A DNA stretch of 64,000 bases from Paenibacillus sinopodophylli (GTDB taxonomy: Bacteria; Bacillota; Bacilli; Paenibacillales; Paenibacillaceae): positions 1 to 64,000 of the forward strand of contig NZ_VDBO01000002.1 in NCBI RefSeq assembly GCF_005930355.1. The letters are read 5' to 3'. The stretch's first letter is position 1. Each line of letters starts with the position of its first letter. Below are positions 1 through 6,744 of this stretch, piece after piece. Below the pieces are notes generated by a model. The model searched no databases. It was not told where the DNA came from and saw only the letters and a list, made by a program, of their open reading frames with translations. The translations under genes and the position numbers were made by a program.

Positions 1-1209
1 ATAGAAGCAAGATATGCAAGCATGGCACGGGCGGCGAGTGATGCTGAAAAAGGAAAAGAGCAGCTCGCTTTGCTGGCCTTGACACTACGTTTGGCATTCG
101 AGTGGTTGGAGTCGAACAAGGATAAATTCCAGCCGACGAATAGCAGAACGATGCGGGCAAGTAGGCTTGGTCATAACGAATCTCAAGCGCTGCTAGATGG
201 ATACTTTCCTTTCAATCCATTTCATAAAGGCATTGATTTTGCTGCATACCAACGTTCGGATCAGGATTATTATGGGCGAATAAATGGTTGCCCAGCGCCC
301 TCCGCTATTGAGCTAAATCAATGGCGAATCGAAAAGAAAATCAATGATGCAAAGTGGAAAGTCATAGCAGGAATAGGAAGCTTTGTTCAAGGTGGAATAG
401 ATGCAATTACAGGTACAGTAGACGGCGTGAAGGATATCGCTAAGAATATAAGGGAAGGGAATATAGAAGAGCTGCCATCGTTTCTTACGAATAATCCTGA
501 AAAGGCGCGGAAAGAGGCGCAGGCGTTAATCGATGAATTCAACGAAAGCGTGATTAACGGGGATACAGATTCGCGATTGAATTATGCGGGAGGTATAATT
601 ATTCCATCGCTTTTATCTGCGGGAATAGGTAAAGGCCTGCAGTTAGTACTGAAACGGGCGCCCAAGGTTCTTAAGTCGCCTAAGAGTGAGCCTATACCTT
701 CAAAAGTTGATGACATAAACTCCAATGTAGACGAGCACTTAAAGCCTAATCAGGATAAGCCGTTGGATACTGAGGGGACGGGTAAAGCTAGTTTTTCTCC
801 TAAATTAGAAGGTCACATAAAATACATTGACCCAGAAGTACCTAGAAGCCGAGGTATTGGCGGTGCGCACAATAAAGTAGAATTATATAAGAACGATATT
901 AACGTATTAAATGTTGAGAAGCACCCGTCAATATCAGGAGTTGAAAAAGTCACATATCAAATCCCTTCCATAGATGGAAAAACGGGTGAAATTACTGGAT
1001 GGAAAGCAAAAGAATACGTAAAAACTATCTATGATCCAAAGGTAATCTCTGATGAGGGGTATATTAAATTTGGTAAAGAGGCGGCAAACAATGCTCTTTC
1101 AAACGGGAAACTGGGAAGAGAGTGGGAAGGTTACGATAGTAATGGTGTTAAATGGATGGGTTATGCTGATTCAGATGGAAAAGTGACATCCTTTTTTCCG
1201 GAATTTTAG
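1..1209 (+). CDS. Polymorphic toxin, C-terminal part, EndoU-like nuclease tail (5' end outside window)
   Basis: The reading frame is open from base 1, so the gene begins upstream; the ATG at 22 is only the first Met in view. The visible ~400 residues comprise a pre-toxin region (W-rich helix near residue 100, a Gly/Ile/Leu-rich stretch near residues 190-215), a polar Pro/Lys linker, and a toxin tail after the junction TEGTGK (bases 769-787). The tail has HIKYID, a GGAH motif and a closing segment WMGYADSDGKVTSFFPEF, a layout like bacterial EndoU RNase domains (His near GxH, then a G-K-h-x-o-h-a/f-P end). In such systems the tail kills neighbouring cells by RNA cleavage. The next gene is a fitting immunity gene. 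Delivery route (LXG/WXG-type or wall-anchored) cannot be told from this fragment. The EndoU assignment is inferred from motifs. Confidence 0.72.
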   Translation: MEARYASMARAASDAEKGKEQLALLALTLRLAFEWLESNKDKFQPTNSRTMRASRLGHNESQALLDGYFPFNPFHKGIDFAAYQRSDQDYYGRINGCPAPSAIELNQWRIEKKINDAKWKVIAGIGSFVQGGIDAITGTVDGVKDIAKNIREGNIEELPSFLTNNPEKARKEAQALIDEFNESVINGDTDSRLNYAGGIIIPSLLSAGIGKGLQLVLKRAPKVLKSPKSEPIPSKVDDINSNVDEHLKPNQDKPLDTEGTGKASFSPKLEGHIKYIDPEVPRSRGIGGAHNKVELYKNDINVLNVEKHPSISGVEKVTYQIPSIDGKTGEITGWKAKEYVKTIYDPKVISDEGYIKFGKEAANNALSNGKLGREWEGYDSNGVKWMGYADSDGKVTSFFPEF

Positions 1210-1228
1210 TAGAGAGGAATTAATAAAG

Positions 1229-1582
1229 ATGAGGAGTAAGTTGCAAGAAAAAGATCTATTAGAACAAACTCATTTTCCAGTAATCGCTTTTTTTAATGCT
1301 GTTCCTAGTTCAAACTTCATGAGGACGATTGAGCAAATGTCTGTAGGCATTGGCTCTGGAATAAATGCGGTAGACTGTTCATTTCCAGATGATGTTGAAG
1401 AAGATGAAGAAAAGTTTGACGGTGTCAGATTCTCTATACATGAGGAAGAAGTAATTTTAAACTATGATACATTTTATTATTATCTAAATCTGGCATGCAA
1501 AAACTATGTAGACGCACTCCCGGATGACCGTGAGAAGTTGGAGAACTATCTGGATATTATTAGGGAACGATTTTTGTATTAA
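1229..1582 (+). CDS. CdiI-like ribonuclease-toxin immunity protein
   Basis: A 117-residue acidic protein starts 19 bases after the toxin stop, with the ribosome site AGAGAGGAA. It has the pattern G-x-G-x-N-x(2)-D-C-x-FPDD followed by E-x-FDGVRF, then YYYLNLACKNYVD, which I recognise from proteins annotated as ribonuclease toxin immunity protein CdiI. Its role would be to bind and block the EndoU-like tail encoded just upstream, protecting the producer and its kin. Position, size and acidity support this; the exact immunity family is an inference. Confidence 0.7.
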   Translation: MRSKLQEKDLLEQTHFPVIAFFNAVPSSNFMRTIEQMSVGIGSGINAVDCSFPDDVEEDEEKFDGVRFSIHEEEVILNYDTFYYYLNLACKNYVDALPDDREKLENYLDIIRERFLY

Positions 1583-1720
1583 TTTCTCGTAAGAGGTCTA
1601 TGGGGGTTACCCAGTGCGGAATGAATCCAACATTCGTAAGCGTCAAATCTTGCCCACCTGTTCATAGGAAGTAAAGGCTGTCACAATGAGTTCATCATAG
1701 ATCGAGAGGATGAACCATTT

Positions 1721-2023
1721 ATGAAAGAGACGGGACAGGAAATATGGGCAAGACACATTGCAACCTACCAGAAAAGCGGGCAAACGATGAAGGCTTGGTG
1801 CGCCCAAGAAAATCTTAAAGTTCATCAGTTGAAATATTGGCTCTATAAATCTCCAATAGCTAAACCAACGGAAACATCTACGACCTTCCGTGCTGTGGCC
1901 ATCCAACATTCGCAGCACGAACCTTTATGGGTGCAAGTTGGTGTTGCACGAATTGCTGTTCGTACAGGCTTTGAACCGCAGTTACTTCGTGATGTAGTCG
2001 CTGCGCTCGATCTCCTATGCTGA
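1721..2023 (+). CDS. tnpA: IS66 accessory protein TnpA
   Basis: The 100-residue protein has the usual TnpA features: an N-terminal helix-turn-helix-like segment (W-x(3)-I-x(2)-Y-x(2)-SGQTMKAWC) and the K-x(3)-YWLYK helix. It is the first of the three IS66 genes. Its stop overlaps the tnpB start (ATGCTGA), a standard translational coupling in this family. Confidence 0.9.
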   Translation: MKETGQEIWARHIATYQKSGQTMKAWCAQENLKVHQLKYWLYKSPIAKPTETSTTFRAVAIQHSQHEPLWVQVGVARIAVRTGFEPQLLRDVVAALDLLC

Positions 2024-2370
2024 ATTTGGCACCAGCTTCACAGGTCTATTTGGCCTGTGGCTCCACAGACATGCGTAAATCCATTGACGGTTTGGCGGCC
2101 ATTGTTCAGGAACAGTTTGCGCTGAGTCCCTTCTCCACAGCATGGTTTGTCTTTTGCAATCACAGACGAGATAAGCTCAAGATCTTGCACTGGGATCACG
2201 CTGGCTTTTGGCTTTACTACCGTCGTTTGGAACGCGGTACCTTTCAATGGCCTTCCGGCGGTAGTTCCCCAATGAGTCTGACACAGCGAGAATTGCGGTG
2301 GATTCTCGATGGTCTGTCCCCCCAGCAAAAGCATGCCCATCCGGCGATATCGCCCGAAGCCGCCAATTGA
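2017..2370 (+). CDS. tnpB: IS66 accessory protein TnpB (Orf2)
   Basis: This 117-residue protein has the family hallmarks VYLACGSTDMRKSIDGLAA near the N-terminus and the H-RRDKLKILHWD and GFWLYYRRLE segments. It starts inside the end of tnpA. TnpB is needed with TnpA and TnpC for transposition of IS66 elements, although its biochemical role is unknown. Length is normal and there is no frameshift. Confidence 0.93.
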   Translation: MLNLAPASQVYLACGSTDMRKSIDGLAAIVQEQFALSPFSTAWFVFCNHRRDKLKILHWDHAGFWLYYRRLERGTFQWPSGGSSPMSLTQRELRWILDGLSPQQKHAHPAISPEAAN

Positions 2371-2426
2371 AAAAATCTCTCTCCGTTTGGCAGGAAATCC
2401 CCCTTGGCTTGAAGAAAGAAAAACAG

Positions 2427-3995
2427 ATGAAAAACGAAACGGAATCCCTCACCCTGGAACAACTCCAGCAGCAAAACGAAAAGCTGGAACAACAAAATAC
2501 CGAACTCTCGGCCAAGCTCAAATGGTACGAGGAGCAATTTCGTCTGGCCCAGCAGAAGCGCTTCGGCGCTTCCAGTGAGAAGACGCATCCCGATCAACTG
2601 GAGTTGAACCTATTCAACGAGGCGGAAGTGCTGGCTACGCCGGAAGGGCAAGTACCCGAGATGGAGAAGGTCAGCTATGAGCGCCGTAAAACCAGTGGTA
2701 AGCGCGAGGCGGATCTGTCTAAGCTGCCGGTGGAGACGGTGACGTATACATTGGAAGAAGGCAAACAGATCTGTGCATGCTGCAGCGGATCCCTACACGA
2801 GATGACGACCGAAACCCGAAGTGAAATCGCCGTGGTGCCGCCACAGGTAAAGGTTATTCGGCATGTGCGGCAGGTGTATGCTTGCCGTCACTGCGAGCGT
2901 CATGGCCTACAAACGCCAATCGTGACGGCGCCCATGCCTAACCCAGTGTACCCGGGTAGCCTGGCTTCGCCTTCGGCGATGGCGCATGTGATGTGTCAAA
3001 AGGTTGTGGACAGCCAGCCACTATACCGACAGGAGCAGCAGTTTGCCCGCATGGGCTATACGTTATCTCGACAAACGATGGCGAACTGGATGGTCTACGG
3101 TGCAGAGCAGTGGCTCATGCCCATGATTGCAGAAATGAAAAAACATCTGCTTCAGCAGGAAACACTGCATGCAGATGAGACAACTTTGCAAGTGTTGCGG
3201 GAGCCTGGGAAGTCGGCCGAAGCGACCTCCTATCTATGGTTGTATCGGACCGGTCGCGGCGTACCGCCTGCCGTGGTCTATGACTACCAGCGAACACGGG
3301 GTGGCGAGCATCCGCGAGACTTCTTAACGGGGTTCAAGGGATATTTACATGTGGATGCCTATCCGGGATACCATAAGGTCAAGGATGTGACGCTTGTCGG
3401 TTGCTGGGCACATGCGCGGCGCAAGTATGACGAAGCACTGAAAGCAGCGCCGGAGGCCAAGGGCAATCCGGAAACGGTGGCCGCGCAAGGACTGGCGTAT
3501 TGCAACCAGCTTTTTGCGCTGGAGAGGGAGCTGAAAGAGGCCTCGCCGGAAGAACGTCATAAGGCCCGAGCAGAGCGAAGCCGCCCTGTACTGGAGGCTT
3601 ATCACGTATGGCTGCGTCAGCAGAAATCTCGGACGATGCCTAAAAGCCTGCTCGGTCAAGCGATTGCCTATAGTTTGAACCAATGGGATAAGCTGACGGC
3701 GTTCCTGAAAGACGGTAGGCTGGAGCTCGACAACAACCGGAGTGAACGGTCGATCAAGCCCTTTGTGATCGGACGAAAGAACTGGCTTTTTGCCAATACA
3801 CCTCGTGGGGCGAAGTCTAGTGCAGCGGTGTACAGCGTGATCGAATCGGCAAAAGAAAACGGACTGCATCCATTCCGGTACCTCAAGTACCTATTCGAAC
3901 AATTACCGCAGCTTCCGGATCCACAAGATTTGAAAACGCTGGAACCGTATATGCCTTGGTCCTCTTCATTGCCAGATACCTGTCGCATGCCTTAA
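2427..3995 (+). CDS. tnpC: IS66 transposase TnpC
   Basis: A 522-residue DDE transposase. The open frame extends further upstream, but the ATG at 2427 begins the typical Gln/Glu-rich coiled coil (repeated LEQLQQQN), so I choose it. A zinc-finger-like CACC...C-x-HC segment follows. The catalytic triad is visible as D in LHADETTLQVL, D in GYLHVDAYPGYH, and E in the C-terminal part, after LDNNRSERSIKPFVIGRKNW. The protein is full length and uninterrupted, so the element may still be active. Confidence 0.93.
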   Translation: MKNETESLTLEQLQQQNEKLEQQNTELSAKLKWYEEQFRLAQQKRFGASSEKTHPDQLELNLFNEAEVLATPEGQVPEMEKVSYERRKTSGKREADLSKLPVETVTYTLEEGKQICACCSGSLHEMTTETRSEIAVVPPQVKVIRHVRQVYACRHCERHGLQTPIVTAPMPNPVYPGSLASPSAMAHVMCQKVVDSQPLYRQEQQFARMGYTLSRQTMANWMVYGAEQWLMPMIAEMKKHLLQQETLHADETTLQVLREPGKSAEATSYLWLYRTGRGVPPAVVYDYQRTRGGEHPRDFLTGFKGYLHVDAYPGYHKVKDVTLVGCWAHARRKYDEALKAAPEAKGNPETVAAQGLAYCNQLFALERELKEASPEERHKARAERSRPVLEAYHVWLRQQKSRTMPKSLLGQAIAYSLNQWDKLTAFLKDGRLELDNNRSERSIKPFVIGRKNWLFANTPRGAKSSAAVYSVIESAKENGLHPFRYLKYLFEQLPQLPDPQDLKTLEPYMPWSSSLPDTCRMP

Positions 3996-4056
3996 TACTC
4001 ATCCATCATACATGGGCTTCTATCTAACTACTAGGTGGGGCCTATTTGACGCTCAC

Positions 4057-4254
4057 GGAGAAAATATAGATGTACGTTTTGAAGATCTTTTTGAACCTAT
4101 AATATTGTTGTTCGAGATGGGGGAGAGTTAGTTATCACTATAATGAGCTTGTTTGTTGGAAATATGGGTGGTTTAAAAAGGTTTATCCTTTTCCAAGAAA
4201 GAATTTAGTGAATTGTACATTGAGAAATTAGATGAGATTGAGGGAGTAGAATAG
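4057..4254 (+). pseudogene. Decayed gene fragment right of the IS66 element
   Basis: Immediately after the IS right end, short coding-like stretches run in shifting frames. One gives YHYNELVCWKYGWFKK followed by VYPFPRK; a one-base shift then continues as EFSELYIEKLDEIEGVE and a stop at 4254. This looks like the 3' part of a small acidic protein, perhaps another immunity gene, that has lost its 5' end and frame. Identification of the original protein is not possible by eye. Confidence 0.45.
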
Positions 4255-4318
4255 CTTATACAATAATATTATATAAATTATCCTGTATGAGCAAAATATA
4301 TCGTACATTACAAGCATT

Positions 4319-4357
4319 AAAACCACAATTCGAGCTATCCGCTCGTGCTGTGGTTTT
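4319..4357 (+). terminator. Strong two-stage hairpin, probable terminator
   Basis: Outer arms AAAACCACA and TGTGGTTTT enclose a second perfect stem CGAGC/GCTCG with a TATCC loop. T-rich DNA follows. It ends the decayed fragment and precedes the orphan toxin tail. A degenerate copy of the same sequence lies at about 6050-6084. Confidence 0.6.
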
Positions 4358-4384
4358 CTATTTATTTGCTGATTTAATAATACA

Positions 4385-4884
4385 ACTGAGGGGACGGGTA
4401 AAGAGATATTTAGCAATACAAAGTTAATTGGTTTAGAAGATCAGATTCGACATGAATCAACAGAGCACGGACAATTTTTTGATAGCACAGGAAATCTTAG
4501 TGGTGATACCATTGTTGGTAGTGAAAAGTCTATTGACCTTAGTCCATATAGTCATTTGGGTAAAATGCTATATTTACCCATAACCATCCTACTAATGGAC
4601 CGTTTAGCTGGCAAGATTTTGAGACAGCAGTCGGGTTTGATATGGCGGAGATAAGGGCAGTGTTACCTAATGGTACTACTCTAAGCGTGAAAAGAGGAGC
4701 TCAAGGGTGGAAAGTCAGACCAGAGGATGTACAAATTTTGTATAGGGATACCCAAAAAGAACTGAGTGGCGATCCTGATGTTAAAGCATTGTACCAATCA
4801 GGTAAGCATGACGAAGTCTGGGACATTCTATCTAAAAGAATTGTAGATAAAATGGGTGGAGAATATATAGCAATAAGAAAGTAG
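4385..4884 (+). pseudogene. Orphan toxin C-terminal module (HNHP-motif domain), frameshifted
   Basis: The module has no start codon or ribosome site of its own. It opens with 19 bases identical to the tail junction of the first toxin (769-787), in the same frame (TEGTGK). It reads on through FDSTGNLSGDT and IDLSPYSHLGK; a missing A in the run at 4562-4565 then shifts the frame. In the restored frame the protein continues as NAIFTHNHP, then GPFSWQDFETA, then EIRAVLPNG, ending at 4884. The HNHP-x(3)-PFS-x(2)-D pattern is known from toxin-like domains fused to phage head-morphogenesis proteins and suggests a metal-dependent or nuclease-like domain. The ATG at 4642 inside it is probably not a real start. 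Its immunity gene follows directly. Confidence 0.72.
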
Positions 4885-4893
4885 GAGATTGCA

Positions 4894-5367
4894 TTGAGAA
4901 ATGAATTCTTATACGAGAAGCCAATGCCAGTGGGATATATTAATGATACAGTTGAAGACATTCATACATGGTTTTCAGAAAATCCGTTGAAGTTTTTACA
5001 AGCAAAGTTTCGAAACAGTTCATTAATTGATATGGTTAATGAAGTTGTAACAATTTTTGAAGAAGGAAACCCGAATTTTAAGATAGTTTATAGTTTGTTC
5101 GGTAGGGGATTAATAAATGAGGTAGGGGAATTTATAACTATATATAAATTAGAAACGTTGGAAAACTCCGTTCATAAATTGATTGATATGAAGATGTATG
5201 TAAACAATACTAGTTTAATCATTGAGAAGCTTCATTTGTATTTCGATAGTAGTGATTTAACACCAACTTTAACTTTGAAAATGGAAGAAGATAAAGCTTT
5301 TTTAAAAAAAGGAGTATATTGGGAAAAATCTATTGGGAGGAGTGTTGTTTGTATATCAGCTATCTGA
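4894..5367 (+). CDS. Putative immunity protein paired with the orphan toxin tail
   Basis: A 157-residue protein from a TTG start with the ribosome site AGGAG six bases upstream, ten bases after the orphan tail. It is moderately acidic, rich in Asn/Ile/Leu and without signal peptide or membrane segments, as expected for a cytoplasmic immunity protein. I recognise no family. Its position directly behind a toxin tail is the main evidence for function. Base composition is AT-rich like the rest of the toxin locus and unlike the IS66 element. Confidence 0.6.
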   Translation: MRNEFLYEKPMPVGYINDTVEDIHTWFSENPLKFLQAKFRNSSLIDMVNEVVTIFEEGNPNFKIVYSLFGRGLINEVGEFITIYKLETLENSVHKLIDMKMYVNNTSLIIEKLHLYFDSSDLTPTLTLKMEEDKAFLKKGVYWEKSIGRSVVCISAI

Positions 5368-6744
5368 TCAGGAGTATTCCTAACTTTTAAATAGGTTACC
5401 AGCGCCGAATCAACTGATCATTCAACGACTAGAAGAGTTAACCTATGTAATACGGTTATAATCATGATTTGTAAGAACGTAACTACTTAGGTATCGCTTA
5501 AAATGTGAACTGTCTACGGTAGGCAAAAGTGAGGGAAACGAGAATGTGCTAAGGTTATTTTTCCAAATGATGAAATCATGCTGCGATTGCGGGCAAAGTC
5601 TGGACATATGTCAACATTCGAAACGCGCCTGACAATTTAAATTTGACCTTCGCCATCCAAATATCACGTTCTGCATGATCGAAGGGAACATGAGAATCAC
5701 GGATAAAGAGTAATTAAGCAACTAGATCAGAAAAGCTTCTTTATTTTGTGGGCGAAAAGAGATTATTGGCAAGGTGTTGCGAATGATACCCTACTTAAGA
5801 TGTTCTATTTCTTCACTATGGGCGTCATTCGCAAGAAACAGGTCGTGATCAGGTCTGGGGTCAGATACTGCTTCAACTCTCCGTATTCTTCCCAGACCAG
5901 TCGGAAAATATCTACGTTAAGAGGGAAAGTCCCCATGGGCACTTTGAGAAGAGTTTACACAATCGATTTTATAGACCCAATTGTAAGTCTAAAACAAAGA
6001 TGATCCTGTGAATTGGTGTATCATTACGTATAGTGAAATCAACAATGCCGCAATGCGAGCTAGCTGCCCGTGTTGTGGTTCTTTGTTATGTCCGAAACAA
6101 TTGAAATTAATGCTTGAATGGAAGAGTATAAGCGGCGGATGCTCAATAAGTCCACACCCAGTGCAGAATGAATCTATTATTCAAAAACATTAGATTTAAC
6201 CATGTACATTGCCAAAACGACAAATATGGTGAAAGGACTTAGTCGCAACTTGTGAATGGAGTAAGACGACAACCGTTATTTTAAGGACGGCAATTTATAA
6301 AATTTGCGACTGTTCTTGTGAATGTTTTTATCAAATCAAGCAGCTAAAGGTTCGCTTTGCTGCGTCTACTTTGTGGTTGCATACTTAATAGGCGAAAAAC
6401 AGCTGCTTCTCGAGACATGAAGGACCGGGCACATGTTCACAATCCCAAATTTGAAACGGTGTTCAAAGATAAACTTGAACCTCATTATCTTCAGCTTTTA
6501 GGTGGCCACGCCTTGGAAAGGGACTGTCTCCGTTACGTTTATAAAATGGTCAGTGTATACCTTAATGAAAGGTATGGACTGGATTGTATTAAGCCACCTT
6601 CGTTTCCCATTGCAAATGAAATAAATATCTGCGTAAAAACGACATCATACTAGCGCTAATCGTCGTTTAAATAGCTAAATTAACAACTCTTGCTTGTATA
6701 TGATGAGATTGCATCAGAAATGAACAGAGCAGGAGGTTGAAAGA
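5368..6744. other. 1.4 kb of decayed accessory DNA with no convincing gene
   Basis: No frame here has a ribosome site, sensible start and recognisable protein. Short coding-like relics can be read: VIFPNDEIMLRLRAKSGHMS at about 5549-5608, EEYKRRMLNKSTPSAE ending at a stop near 6168, and an open frame at 6357-6653 with a polar 98-residue translation of unknown kind. A degenerate copy of the 4319 hairpin lies near 6050-6084. An 18/19 match to the left flank of the IS66 element (1609-1627) lies at 6156-6174. The last ~90 bases carry the upstream region and the AGGAGG ribosome site of the GH95 gene. Confidence 0.5.
6050..6084 (+). repeat. Degenerate copy of the 4319-4357 hairpin sequence
   Basis: About 26 of 34 positions match the core of the hairpin at 4319-4357; shared blocks include CGAGCTA and TGTGGTT. 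The outer left arm is eroded, so the stem is weak here. The pair brackets the orphan toxin cassette. Confidence 0.45.

Larger units (their letters stand above)
1636..4056 (+). mobile_element. Complete IS66-family insertion sequence
   Basis: The ends are imperfect inverted repeats: the left end reads GTAAGCGTCAAAT, and the right end read in reverse is GTGAGCGTCAAAT; both are followed within about ten bases by CCCCACCT/GCCCACCT. Inside are the three IS66 genes tnpA, tnpB and tnpC in order, all intact. The flanking 8 bases differ (CAACATTC on the left, GGAGAAAA on the right), so no target duplication is left, which suggests a deletion or recombination next to one end after insertion. The element is visibly more GC-rich than the surrounding toxin locus. 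It sits between an immunity gene and a decayed gene fragment. Confidence 0.93.

Noticed and set aside
3345..3869. Long minus-strand open frame of 174 codons
   Set aside because: It lies fully inside tnpC, has no ribosome site and its translation has no protein-like features; it is a shadow of the transposase frame.
1628..4064. Target-site duplication of the IS66 element
   Set aside because: The expected 8-base repeat is absent: CAACATTC on the left, GGAGAAAA on the right.
4228..4416. Minus-strand open frame of 62 codons
   Set aside because: It runs through the hairpin and AT-rich spacer and has no ribosome site.
4642..4884. Separate 80-residue gene from the ATG at 4642
   Set aside because: No ribosome site; the sequence continues a domain that starts upstream in another frame, so it is part of the frameshifted toxin tail.
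5746..6193. Two consecutive plus-strand open frames of 85 and 61 codons
   Set aside because: No ribosome sites, odd residue composition and no recognisable motif; treated as decayed DNA.
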